Assembly (NCBI GenBank): GCA_027673765.1
Contig: JAQDWB010000027.1
Coordinates: forward strand, 1 to 25,202
Origin: Coriobacteriaceae bacterium AM113-163
GTDB lineage: Bacteria; Actinomycetota; Coriobacteriia; Coriobacteriales; Coriobacteriaceae
Direction: 5' to 3'
Length of the DNA: 25,202 nucleotides
Position numbers and translations under genes: made by a program. The notes under the pieces were generated by a model. It saw only the letters and a program-made list of their open reading frames with translations. It searched no databases and was not told the DNA's origin. Below, piece after piece: positions 1 through 8,400 of the stretch (positions are counted from its first letter, which is position 1; each line of letters begins with the position of its first letter).

Positions 1-166
1 AGAGCATTTCCCAGTTGACAAAACTATAGGAACACCCCCCACATTAAAATTAACTGCTGAATGTACCATTTATTTTTAACCCCTCTTATTGGAGTTTTAT
101 GCTGCCACATATAGCTCGCAGCCCATAACCCTCAGCAAGCCGTGCCCCAGAATTCGCGTCAGGAGT

Positions 167-304
167 GGAATGCGGTTTCCGCTTGCGGCCCCGTTGGGAA
201 ACCGCATCCCGTTTCTCGACCGAATACTGGGATGCAATTTCCACAGAGCCTCTCAACCGGAAACTGCATCCCATTCCAAAGACAAATTCCGGGACACAGC
301 TTCC
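167..304. repeat. Array of five alternating 14-bp motifs
   Basis: Five copies of one 14-bp motif alternate in orientation at 29-33 bp steps: GGAATGCGGTTTCC at 167-180 (+), GGAAACCGCATCCC at 197-210 (-), GGGATGCAATTTCC at 229-242 (+), GGAAACTGCATCCC at 259-272 (-), and a diverged GGGACACAGCTTCC at 291-304 (+). Neighbouring copies are complementary, so the array could fold as hairpins or bind a protein as dimers on about every third helical turn. It lies beyond the 3' end of the flavodoxin-like gene. I see no convincing gene in 1-320. What the array does is unknown. Confidence 0.6.
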
Positions 305-320
305 ACAACCCCGTGTTAAG

Positions 321-348
321 AAAAAAGCCTCGAGAATCTCGAGGCTTT
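321..348 (-). terminator. Rho-independent terminator of the flavodoxin-like gene
   Basis: An 8-bp perfect stem GCCTCGAG/CTCGAGGC (327-334 and 338-345) with loop AAT is extended by A-T pairs. Read on the minus strand it is followed by a run of six T. It sits about 45 bp past the stop codon of the minus-strand gene at 391-948, the expected place for its terminator. Confidence 0.8.
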
Positions 349-390
349 CACGTTTGTACGATTGAACGCGCGGCACCGCGAACGGCGAAG

Positions 391-948
391 TTACTCGCCC
401 AGCACGGCCTTCTTGGCCGCCGCCGCCATGTTGTCCAGATCTTCCTTGGTGGGATGGTCCTTCGCGGCAACCCAGTTGTCGAGCAGCATCTTAAAGCGGG
501 CGTTGTCGGGATCTTGCTCGAGCATGGCCTCGTAGCGCTGCTTGACCGCAGGGCCCATCTTACCCTGGCACATCGCCCAGCCCGCAAGCTCGGCATCCCC
601 AGCCAAATTGGAAGTTACGCGGTCGATAATCTGCTGGTAATAGCTCTGGTCGGCGCCAAAGCCGCAGGTGCCAAACAGGAACACGCGCTTACCGTGCAAG
701 GCGGAGAGCAACGCCGCGACCGAAGGCGTGCACGCGCCCTTGTCGCACCAAAAACCGACGAGCACCGTGTCGGCCGCGCAGGCGCCCTGCGCCTCGAGCG
801 CAACCTGATCTGCATCCGCATCGTCGCTCAACGCCGCGGCATGGACAAACTCAACACCCGCAGCCTGCAGAGCGCGCTTGATCGCGCCCGATACCATCCT
901 GGTATTACCGCTCTTGCTGTTAACCACCAAAGAGCACGTCATAGTCAC
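391..948 (-). CDS. Flavodoxin-like family protein
   Basis: The 183-185 residue protein begins with a beta strand and an SKSGNT turn, resembling the phosphate-binding loop of flavodoxins (usual pattern [ST]x[ST]GNT). It then has VLVGFWCDKG and VFLFGTCGFG, matching the later strands and flavin-ring loops of flavodoxin folds. It is therefore probably an FMN-binding electron-transfer or NAD(P)H-dependent reductase-type protein of the cytoplasm. The length fits short-chain flavodoxins plus a helical C-terminal tail rich in Ala and Lys. Two starts are possible: GTG at 948 and ATG at 942. The Shine-Dalgarno GAGG lies 4 nt before GTG and 10 nt before ATG. It is a single gene with its own terminator at 321-348. 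The partner and substrate cannot be told from sequence. Confidence 0.8.
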   Translation of the reverse strand: MTMTCSLVVNSKSGNTRMVSGAIKRALQAAGVEFVHAAALSDDADADQVALEAQGACAADTVLVGFWCDKGACTPSVAALLSALHGKRVFLFGTCGFGADQSYYQQIIDRVTSNLAGDAELAGWAMCQGKMGPAVKQRYEAMLEQDPDNARFKMLLDNWVAAKDHPTKEDLDNMAAAAKKAVLGE

Positions 949-1004
949 GTTGCCTCGTTTCCCCCAAAACTAAAGCCACTAATGCAATTTATTAGATGAA
1001 TATC

Positions 1005-1014
1005 TTAGTACTAA
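1005..1014. promoter_or_regulatory. Perfect 10-bp palindrome upstream of the flavodoxin-like gene
   Basis: TTAGTACTAA is a perfect palindrome about 60 bp upstream of the start of the minus-strand flavodoxin-like gene, next to AT-rich promoter-like DNA (TAATAAATT on the minus strand). A regulator binding site is possible, but short palindromes also occur by chance. Confidence 0.25.
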
Positions 1015-1115
1015 CGTGACAGATGTAAACCACCGTCTGTCGATTGGCGACGCAGACGACATCTTTGGACAGATTTCGAACATGTATGTACTTCGGACTG
1101 AAACCGCCGCAGAAC

Positions 1116-1207
1116 GTTTCACGAATGGCCGAAAAACTGTTTCACAAAACGCCGTCAAATTGTTTCACGAAATACCGTCAAATTGTTTCACGCGCTGGTA
1201 GAACGCT
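1116..1207 (+). repeat. Four tandem 23-bp repeats (GTTTCAC units)
   Basis: GTTTCAC occurs at 1116, 1139, 1162 and 1185, exactly 23 bp apart each time. The two central units agree over almost the whole 23 bp and end in CCGTCAAATT, while the outer units are more diverged. The array lies in the 318-bp gap between the ABC exporter and the flavodoxin-like gene. A 23-bp period is not a multiple of three, so it is not a coding repeat. It has no unique spacers and is not CRISPR. Such arrays are known as transposase-binding ends of IS21- or Tn7-like elements and as operator or iteron arrays. No transposase is present here. Confidence 0.6.
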
Positions 1208-1266
1208 ATATAACACGATCGCTCTATGGGACAAACAAACCTGATTAATTTGCCCCACGGGCTTGC

Positions 1267-3126
1267 TCACTGGGCAAACTGGCTACGATAAAGCTCGGCA
1301 TAGAAGCCGTCTGCCGCCAGCAGCTCGTCGTGCGTGCCGCGCTCGATAATCTGGCCGTCGCGCATGACCAGAATGCAATCGGCGTTGCGAATCGTCGACA
1401 GGCGGTGTGCCACGACAAAGCTCGTGCGGCCAGCCATGAGCTCGTCGAATGCCGCCTGCACCTGCAGCTCGGTACGCGTATCGATGCTCGACGTCGCCTC
1501 GTCCAGCAGCAGAATCGCCGGGTCGGTGAGCATGACGCGCGCGATGCACAGCAGCTGTTTTTGACCCTGGCTAAACGTGCCGCCGTCCTCGCCGATCACC
1601 GTGTCGTAGCCTTTCGGCAGCTGCACGATAAACTTGTGCGCATGCGCGCGCTTGGCCGCCTCGATAACCTGTTCGCGTGTGGCATCGGGACAACCGTAAG
1701 CGATGTTTTCCGCCACCGTGCCTTCGAACAGCCAAGTGTCCTGCAGCACCATGCCAAAGGCACGGCGCAGGCTTGCGCGCGTATAGTCACGCGAGGAACG
1801 GCCATCGACCATGATGCGACCGGCATCGATATCGTAGAACCGCAACAGCAAGTTGATGAGCGTTGTCTTGCCGCAGCCCGTGGGGCCAACGAGGGCAAAG
1901 CGCATGCCGGGCTTGGCCTCGATGCAGATATCCTGCAGCAGCTTGCGATCGGGCACATAGCTAAAGTCCACATGCTCAAAGGTCACCTCGCCCTGCGGGG
2001 CAGCAAGCTCCACGGCATCTGACGCATCGGGCTCTTGCTCGCGGGCATCGAGCAGCGCAAACATGCGACGCGCCGAGGCATACGCCGTCTGAATTTGCGT
2101 AATGACGTTGGTGACCTCGTTGAACGGCTTGGTGTACTGGTTGGCGTAGGACAGGAAGATCTGCACGCCGCCCACCGTAAGCGCCGCCGGCACACCCGTG
2201 ATCACGCCCACGCAGCCGATCACAGCGACCACAGCGTAGATGATGTTGTTGATAAAACGCGTGCCGGGGTTGGAGAGCGAACCCATAAACTGCGCGCGCT
2301 CACCTGCCGTATAGAGCTCGGCGTTGAGGGCATCGAAGCGTTGTTGAGCGTGCGGGCCGTAGGCGAAGGCGTCCACGAGCTTTTGCTCACCCACATACTC
2401 CTCGATATGACCGCCGAGTTGGCCCTGGATGCACTGTTGAGCAGTGAAGCTCTTATTGGAAAGCTTGGCGATGGCACCGGCCGCAAAGATGGAAAGCGGC
2501 GTGACGAGCACCACCACGAGCGTCATGGTCAGGTTGATGGAGAGCATAAATGCGAGCGTGCCAACGATGGTGATAACGCCGGTAAAGAGCTGCGTAAAGC
2601 CCTGCAGCAGGCCGTCACCCACCTGATCGACGTCGTTGACCACACGGCTCATGAGGTCGCCGTGGGCATGGCCGTCGATAAAGCTGAGCGGCATGCGGCT
2701 GAGCTTGTCGCTTGCCTCCACGCGCATGTCGCGCACCGTCTCGTAGGACAGGCGGTTGACGCAATAGCCTTGCAGCCACTGGAAGGCCGCGGCCCCCACC
2801 ACGACGAGCGCGAGTTTGGTAACAAGCGGCAGCAAGGCGTCGAAGTCCACCTGACCCGCCGCGACGATGAGGTCGATGCCCTCGCCAATGAGGATGGGCG
2901 TGTAGAGCTGCAAGATCACCGAGATGGCGGCGCTCACAAACGACGCCGCAAACGAGACGCGGTGCGGACGGACGTAGCCCAGTAGGCGGCGAGTTACCAC
3001 GCTCACGGGGTAGCGCTCGGGGTCGCCGGGCTGACGCGGGCCATCACCCAAGTCGCTGAGGCTATCGTTGCCAGACACGTTGGCCGTCATCGTGGCGACC
3101 GAACCGGAAGAAGTATACGGATTCAT
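1267..3126 (-). CDS. ABC exporter half-transporter with the canonical ATP site
   Basis: This 619-residue fused membrane and ATPase protein is half of a type IV (MsbA/LmrA-like) exporter. An ABC_membrane region of six predicted helices covers about residues 50-340. The ATPase domain has Walker A GPTGCGKTT (about 414), a Q-loop VLQDTW, signature FSQGQKQ (about 518), Walker B ILLLDEATSSID with the catalytic Glu (about 540), and H-loop VAHRLS (about 572). The signature deviates from LSGGQ, as is common for one half of asymmetric exporters. The start ATG at 3126 directly follows the TAA of the upstream partner. Its Shine-Dalgarno AAGGAGGG lies inside the last codons of that gene, so translation is probably coupled. 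Substrate unknown; multidrug or peptide export is plausible. Confidence 0.92.
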   Translation of the reverse strand: MNPYTSSGSVATMTANVSGNDSLSDLGDGPRQPGDPERYPVSVVTRRLLGYVRPHRVSFAASFVSAAISVILQLYTPILIGEGIDLIVAAGQVDFDALLPLVTKLALVVVGAAAFQWLQGYCVNRLSYETVRDMRVEASDKLSRMPLSFIDGHAHGDLMSRVVNDVDQVGDGLLQGFTQLFTGVITIVGTLAFMLSINLTMTLVVVLVTPLSIFAAGAIAKLSNKSFTAQQCIQGQLGGHIEEYVGEQKLVDAFAYGPHAQQRFDALNAELYTAGERAQFMGSLSNPGTRFINNIIYAVVAVIGCVGVITGVPAALTVGGVQIFLSYANQYTKPFNEVTNVITQIQTAYASARRMFALLDAREQEPDASDAVELAAPQGEVTFEHVDFSYVPDRKLLQDICIEAKPGMRFALVGPTGCGKTTLINLLLRFYDIDAGRIMVDGRSSRDYTRASLRRAFGMVLQDTWLFEGTVAENIAYGCPDATREQVIEAAKRAHAHKFIVQLPKGYDTVIGEDGGTFSQGQKQLLCIARVMLTDPAILLLDEATSSIDTRTELQVQAAFDELMAGRTSFVVAHRLSTIRNADCILVMRDGQIIERGTHDELLAADGFYAELYRSQFAQ

Positions 3127-4998
3127 TTAACAGCCCTCCTTTGCGCAAGTGGATGCCGGAGCAGCCAGGGCGGACACGGGACTTGGGACGGACACGGGCG
3201 TCACGCTCCCCTGCTGGCCCTCGAGCTCTTCGCGGCGAAGCTGCGACTGGCAAATCTCGCGGTATAGTTGGCAGGTCGTATACAGCTCATCGTGCGTGCC
3301 CAGGCCCGCGACCGAGCCGTGATCGAGCACGCAGATCATGTCGGCGTCGCGCACGGTCGAGACGCGCTGGCTCACAATCACCGTGGTCAGCGGCAGCCCG
3401 CCCTCGGCGGCACCGCGCACGCTGCGCTCGCGGATGGCATGGCGAAGCGCCGCGTCGGTCTTAAAGTCGAGCGCCGAGGCGGAGTCGTCCATGATCAGAA
3501 TCTGGGGCGAGCCCACCAGGGCACGCGCGATGGTCAGGCGCTGGCGCTGACCACCGCTAAAGTTCTTGCCGCCCGCCTCGACCGGGGCATCCAGGCCTTG
3601 GGGCTTGTTGCGCACGAACTCGCTGGCCTGCGCCATGTCGAGCGCCGCCCACAGCTCCTCGTCGGTTGCCGCCTCATCGCGCCAGGTCAGGTTGCTGCGG
3701 ATGGTGCCGCTCACCAGCGACGCGCGCTGCGGGACGGTCGCGACCACGTGGCGCAGTTGGTCGAGCGGCCAAGCGTGCACGTCGGAGCCCATCACGCTCA
3801 CACTGCCGGTGCCCGCATCGTACAGGCGCGGGATAAGCGAGACGAGCGTGGACTTACCGCTGCCCGTACCGCCGATAATGCCGAGCGTCTTGCCCAGCGG
3901 CAGCTCCAGCGTCACATCGTTGACGGCGTTGGCAGCACCGGTGCCAAAGGAGAAGCTCGCATGGCTAAAGCTCAGCGCGGGGGCCGGGGTGGCATTGCCC
4001 GTCGCGCCCGGCTTGGGCAGTGCGACCGGCTCGTTGCCCTCGTCGATGATGCTCGGCACGCAATTGAGCACCTCGTTGATACGCGACGCGCTGGCGCTCG
4101 CCTTGGTAAAGACCACGACCAGGTTGGCAACGTACACGATGGAGGTCAGGGTCTGCGTCATGTAGTTCACAAACGCCATGACCTGGCCCTGCGTGAGCTC
4201 GCCCACGTTGACCTGGATGCCGCCCACCCACAGGATGGCGCACACGCCTAGGTTCATCACCAAAAACGTGACGGGGTTGAGAATCGACGAGAGCTTGCCC
4301 ACCGCGATGGCAGTATTGGCCTGGTCGTCGGCGGCCTGGGCAAAGCGCTCGCGCTCGTGATCTTCGCGCACAAACGCGCGGACCACGCGGGCGCCCGAAA
4401 GCCCCTCGCGGCAAATGAGCGCAATGCGGTCGAGCTTTGCCTGCAGCTGCTTGTAATACGGAATGCAGCGCGCCATGACAAACCAGAACACCAGGCCGAT
4501 GGCGGGCGTGCAAATCAAAAAGATGATGCCGAGCTTAAGGTCGATGGCGAGGGCCGCGCACATAGAGCCCACCGCCAAGAAAGGCCAGCGGATAAGCATG
4601 CGCACGCCGAGCGCCACGGCAAGCTGCACCTGGTTGACGTCGTTGGTGATGCGCGTGATGAGTGACGGCGTGCCAAAGCGGTCGAGCTCGGCATAGCTCA
4701 GCTTATTGATGTGCTCGTAGAGCGCGCCGCGAATGTCGGTGCCCATGCCCTGCGAGGTCAGCGCCGCCATCTTTTGGCAGACGAGCGTAAACGAGATACC
4801 GATCACAGCCATGGCGGCAAGCACCACGCCGTAGTGGACGACAGCGTTCACATCGCGTGCGCCGATGCCGCGATCGATCATCTGGGCAATCACCAGCGGC
4901 GTCAGCAGGTCAAAAATCACTTCGATCAGCTTGCACGCAGGACCGATCACCATATACCGGCGAAACTTACCACCAAAACGCCTGAGCAGCTCAATCAT
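3127..4998 (-). CDS. ABC exporter half-transporter with a degenerate ATP site
   Basis: This 623-residue protein is the first gene of the exporter operon. Six predicted membrane helices occupy about residues 15-310. The ATPase has Walker A GGTGSGKST (about 376), Q-loop VPQRAS and a perfect signature FSGGQRQR (about 480). Walker B reads ILIMDDSASALD, with Asp where the catalytic Glu should be, and the H-loop is VSQRVS, with Gln for the switch His. These two changes define the degenerate half of heterodimeric exporters such as TM287/288 and LmrCD. Its own Walker site should bind but scarcely hydrolyse ATP. Its intact signature would serve the partner's active site. The ATG at 4998 is preceded by AGGGAG. 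The C-terminus has a Ser/Pro/Val-rich tail. Confidence 0.92.
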   Translation of the reverse strand: MIELLRRFGGKFRRYMVIGPACKLIEVIFDLLTPLVIAQMIDRGIGARDVNAVVHYGVVLAAMAVIGISFTLVCQKMAALTSQGMGTDIRGALYEHINKLSYAELDRFGTPSLITRITNDVNQVQLAVALGVRMLIRWPFLAVGSMCAALAIDLKLGIIFLICTPAIGLVFWFVMARCIPYYKQLQAKLDRIALICREGLSGARVVRAFVREDHERERFAQAADDQANTAIAVGKLSSILNPVTFLVMNLGVCAILWVGGIQVNVGELTQGQVMAFVNYMTQTLTSIVYVANLVVVFTKASASASRINEVLNCVPSIIDEGNEPVALPKPGATGNATPAPALSFSHASFSFGTGAANAVNDVTLELPLGKTLGIIGGTGSGKSTLVSLIPRLYDAGTGSVSVMGSDVHAWPLDQLRHVVATVPQRASLVSGTIRSNLTWRDEAATDEELWAALDMAQASEFVRNKPQGLDAPVEAGGKNFSGGQRQRLTIARALVGSPQILIMDDSASALDFKTDAALRHAIRERSVRGAAEGGLPLTTVIVSQRVSTVRDADMICVLDHGSVAGLGTHDELYTTCQLYREICQSQLRREELEGQQGSVTPVSVPSPVSALAAPASTCAKEGC

Positions 4999-5041
4999 AG
5001 AAGGCGCTCCCTATCATCATCTCTATTCAATCTGATTCATG

Positions 5042-5071
5042 ATAGTACGGAGAGCCCTGGAGATATGTCAG
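5042..5071 (-). promoter_or_regulatory. Candidate promoter of the ABC exporter operon
   Basis: On the minus strand, CTGACA (5071-5066) and TACTAT (5047-5042) are 18 bp apart. They match the -35 and -10 consensus at five and four of six positions. This would give a leader of about 35 nt before the ATG at 4998, with the Shine-Dalgarno inside it. Judged by eye only. Confidence 0.35.
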
Positions 5072-5091
5072 CAACTCGTTACAGAAGAATC

Positions 5092-5146
5092 TTGGATGGC
5101 GGTAAAAACCGCCTATGTTTAGGCGCGGTCAGCGAGCGCCATCCAA
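5092..5146. other. Nested inverted repeats upstream of the ABC operon
   Basis: A 10-bp perfect outer stem TTGGATGGCG/CGCCATCCAA (5092-5101 and 5137-5146) encloses a 6-bp hairpin CGCCTA-TGTT-TAGGCG (5110-5125). On the minus strand this hairpin is followed by GTTTTT. A competing stem GGCGGT/ACCGCC (5098-5103 and 5108-5113) uses bases of the outer stem. Exclusive pairings with a T-run resemble an attenuator, but the best promoter I see for the operon lies downstream of it. Confidence 0.4.
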
Positions 5147-5164
5147 AGCGAACAAGTTGGCATG

Positions 5165-5206
5165 AAAAAGGCAAGGCATAGACCTTCTGGTCATGCCTTG
5201 CCTTTT
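5165..5206. terminator. Strong bidirectional terminator
   Basis: A stem of about 19 pairs with one bulged A is formed by AAAAGGCAAGGCAT-GACC and GGTC-ATGCCTTGCCTTTT around the loop TTCT. Flanking A and T runs allow it to work in both directions. It separates the SRP RNA gene from the ABC exporter operon. Confidence 0.8.
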
Positions 5207-5250
5207 GAATGACAAATTGTCGCTCTGGGTGGCGCGCAGCGTCGAGCATT

Positions 5251-5272
5251 GCGCGGTTTGGTAAAACCGCGC
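5251..5272. other. GC-rich hairpin beyond the SRP RNA
   Basis: GCGCGGTTT and AAACCGCGC form a 9-bp stem with a short loop directly after the T-rich tail of the SRP RNA on the minus strand. It may back up termination or protect a 3' end. It has no T-run of its own on that strand. Confidence 0.4.
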
Positions 5273-5281
5273 AAAAAGAAA

Positions 5282-5397
5282 GCCCGTGCGCTCGATGGAT
5301 TCGGATGCCCGACAGAGGCTCCTTATGGCTGCTTCCTTCCGGACCTGACCAGATTCGGAACATGTCGTCATCCGAACCCATCGAACGCGCTAGGCGC
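5282..5397 (-). ncRNA. ffs: Bacterial 4.5S signal recognition particle RNA
   Basis: The minus strand carries the hallmark SRP domain IV core: GGTCAGGTCCGGAAGGAAG followed by CAGCC, the symmetric and asymmetric internal loops and tetraloop region that bind Ffh. Flanking it, CGTTCGATGGGTTCGGATG (near 5387-5368) pairs with CATCCGAATCCATCGAGCG (near 5305-5287), giving the single long hairpin of about 100 nt typical of the short bacterial form. The RNA is followed by CTTTCTTTTT at 5282-5273, a likely terminator tail. The ends given are estimated from the promoter spacing and the stem. It acts with Ffh and FtsY in co-translational membrane targeting. Confidence 0.93.
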
Positions 5398-5404
5398 TCG
5401 GTAT

Positions 5405-5433
5405 ATCTTACCTGCTCCCGTCCAGCAGGGCAA
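5405..5433 (-). promoter_or_regulatory. Promoter of the SRP RNA gene
   Basis: On the minus strand TTGCCC (5433-5428) and TAAGAT (5410-5405) are 17 bp apart. Initiation would fall near 5397, a few bases before the first paired base of the SRP RNA. The position relative to a well-recognised RNA makes this more credible than the hexamer scores alone. Confidence 0.6.
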
Positions 5434-5466
5434 GTGGGGCGAACCCATCGGATGGATTCGCCCCAC
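5434..5466 (-). terminator. 16-bp hairpin just past the giant adhesin gene
   Basis: GTGGGGCGAATCCATC and GATGGGTTCGCCCCAC on the minus strand pair over 16 positions, with one G-T wobble and a minimal tip. The hairpin lies 13 bp after the TAG of the adhesin gene and directly abuts the -35 box of the SRP RNA promoter. It lacks a T-run, so it may stall transcription or protect the mRNA end rather than act as a standard terminator. Confidence 0.45.
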
Positions 5467-5478
5467 TCGTCCATATCG

Positions 5479-8400
5479 CTAGCGGCGCCTACGGTACAGG
5501 ACCGCGCCGCCCGCTGCGGTCAGCGCGCCGATGCCGGCCATGGCCGCGAGCGCCTCGACCGGCAGGCTGCGGTCGCCGGTGTCGGGCATGCCGCCCTTGG
5601 AGCCGTCGCCGCTGGAGCCGCTGCCGGAGCCGTTATCTGAACCGCCGCCCGAGCCGCCGCCCGGCGTGCCGGGGTTCTCGGGGGTGCCGGGGGTCCCGGG
5701 CTCCTCGGCGTAGCTGTTGGTGAAGACCGGCGGCAGGTTGGCGTCGCCCTCGTAGGAGACCCTCGCCGACAGGTAGCCCGTCTTGGTGCCGTCTGACGCC
5801 TCGTCGCTCACCGTGACGACGATCCTGTGCACCGCCTTGTCGTAGGTCACGTGCGCCTGGCCGTCGTCGACCTCGCTCACCGTGAAGGTGTAGGTGCCGG
5901 CCTGCTTGAACGTCAGCGCATCGAACGCGACGCTGCCGTCCGCGGCGTTCTTGGCGGTCGACATGACCTTGCCGTCCCGGCCCTTGAGCTCAAAGCTGAA
6001 CTGGCCCGCCTTGAGCTCGGCGCCCTTGAGCACCTTGGCGGCGCCCAGCTTGAGGGTGACGGGCGCGGCCTGGTAGCCGTTGGTGAACGTCACCGAGTCG
6101 TCGCCCGCGGCATTGCCCTCGGCATCCATGAGCTCGTGCCTGACGGCGAGCGTGCCGTTTCCGGCATCGGTGACCGTCGTGCGCACGCGGTACGTCGCCC
6201 TGTCGTACGTCACGCCGCCCGCCGTGCCGGCGACCTCGCGCAGCTCGTAGCCGTACGCGCCGGGCGCGGTGTAGGTGACAGGGTTGAGCGCGACCGTGCC
6301 GTCGGCGGCGTTCCTGCCCGTCGCCGCGACGATCTCGCTGCCGTCGGCGGCAATCTCGACCAGCTGGAACTCGAACTCGCCCTCGGCCAGGTCGCGGCCC
6401 TTGAGCTTCTTGCCCACCTTGATCTGGTCGGTGACGGAGCTCGGCGTCGGGTTCACGCCGTAGGTGTTGGTGAACTCGAACGCGCCCTTGCCCCCGGGCG
6501 TGCCCTCTGCGGGCAGGACCTCCGCGGCGAGCGTGCCCGCCTTGGTGTCCTCGACGACCCTGACCGCGAAGGTCTTGGTCGCCGTCGCGTCGTTGACCAC
6601 GCCGTCGACCGAGCCGGACTCGCTCACCCGGTAGGCAAACGTCTTGGTGCGCAGGCCGTCGCCGTCGATCTCGACGTCATCGAGGTCGCTCGGCTGCCTG
6701 AACGTGACGCGGCCCAGCTCGACGTTGCCGGCGGCGTCGTTGGTCGCCTCGGTCACCGTCTTGCCGGAGGCGTCGACCGGTGCGGGCGCGCCGTCCAGCG
6801 GCTCAATCTTAAAGGTGTACTTGCCCTCGATGTCGGCCTGCGTGAGGCCGAGCCCGGCCTGGCCGAGCGCCAGCGTCTTGGTGCCCGCGAGGTCGACCGT
6901 CGCCTCGCCGGCACCATAGGAATTCACGAACGACAGCGTGCCGTCGGAGCCCTCGGGATAGACCACGGCAGTGTCCAGCCCGCCCTTGCCGTTATCGGTC
7001 ACCTTGACCGTGATGCCGAAGCTCGACGTGGCCGCCGTCACGCCCGCGGGCAGCCGGTCCGTGCCGTCCTCGGATACGGTATAGGGGATGGTCCAAGAGC
7101 CGTCGGCGGCCCTGGTGGCGGTGCCGTCCGCCACCATCCGCCCGAGAGCGTCGGTAGTGTAGGAGATGGGCGAGAACGCGAGTCCCGCGGCCTCGCCGTC
7201 GCCGGAGGCCCGGTTGGACGCGGTCGCGACCACGTTGCCCCGGGCATCGCGGACGGAGAACGAGAACTCGCCCGCCTTCGCGGCGCGGCCCGTCAGCGTC
7301 TTGGTGGCATTAATTGCCACGTTGCCCTCGCCGCCGAGCGTTCCGGTGGCCTCGTAGGAGTTCTGGAACGCGACCGTCACGGGCGCGGGCGCCGCCATGG
7401 CGTCATCTGCCGTGGAGACCTCGCTGCGGGCGACCTCGACACCGTCCTTGGCAACCGTGGTCGTGACCGTGAGCTTACCCGTCGCGGCGTCGTAGCTGGG
7501 CGCGATGGTCACCGTGCGCGGCACGGTGTCGTTGGTGTAGCCCTCGCCGCCGAGCTTGGTCTCGGTGACGGTGAAGCTGTAGGTCTTGTCCGCGTCGGCG
7601 TCGGTAAACTTCACGTCGCTGCCCGCAGCACCGCCAATGAGGTCGACCAGGTCGGCCGCACCGTCATCGGCCGCGGCCACGGCGTAGACGTCCTTTTCGG
7701 TCTTGAGGCCGAGCTTGGCGGCCGTCTCGGCGTCGGCGGTCACGGTGAAGGCGAACTGCCCCGCCTCCATGGAGCGGCCGGAGAGCGTCTTGGACAGGCG
7801 CACACCCGCGCGGGCCGAGTAGTCGAGCTTGGTCGTGTAGGTGTTGACGAAGTCGCCGCCGCTCGCCTGCGCGATCGCGGGCGTCGTGGCCGTAAGGTTG
7901 CCGGAGCCGTCGTCGGTCACGGTCACCGTCATCGTGGCGACGTGGCCGTCGTAGGCCACGCCGGCGATGGCAGAGCCGTCATCGGGCCTGACCTCGCGCG
8001 CCGTGTAGGTGAAGGTCTTGGCGCGCACGCGCTTGCCGCCGACCTCGGCGAACTCGGCATCTTTGATGTCATCGAGCGTGTAGCGGATGGGGCCGAAGTC
8101 GAAGGCGACCCTATCGCCCGCCTTGGTGCCGGCGGCGGCCGTCACGCTAACGGTCTTGGAGCCGTCGGCAGAGCCCTCGGGCATGGGGGCGCCGTCCTCG
8201 CCCGCGAGCGCGAACTGGAAGCTGTCGCCCTCCGCCCAGTCGCGACCCTTGAGCGTCTTGGTGAAGAGTCCCGCGGTGGAGACGTCCCTGCCCTCGGTGG
8301 CCGTTCCGTACGTGTTGGTGAACGCGACGGTCGCGCCGTCCTCGGTCACGGCGCCTTCGGCCTTGGAGCCGTCGGCCCCGTTGACCGTGGTCGTGTAGCC

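Noticed and set aside
167..304. CRISPR array reading of the repeats near the window start and at 1116-1207
   Set aside because: Units are 14-23 bp, diverged, alternating or without unique spacers, and no cas genes are nearby.
142..999. 285-codon plus-strand frame over the flavodoxin-like gene and the repeat array
   Set aside because: Runs through the repeats and terminator and is antisense to a gene with a flavodoxin-like loop.
1016..1201. 61-codon plus-strand frame over the 23-bp repeats
   Set aside because: Its end is dictated by the tandem repeats, whose period is not a multiple of three, and there is no Shine-Dalgarno site.
2035..4251. Long plus-strand frames opposite the ABC transporter genes
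   Set aside because: Arg/His-rich antisense shadows of genes with full ABC motifs; no ribosome sites.
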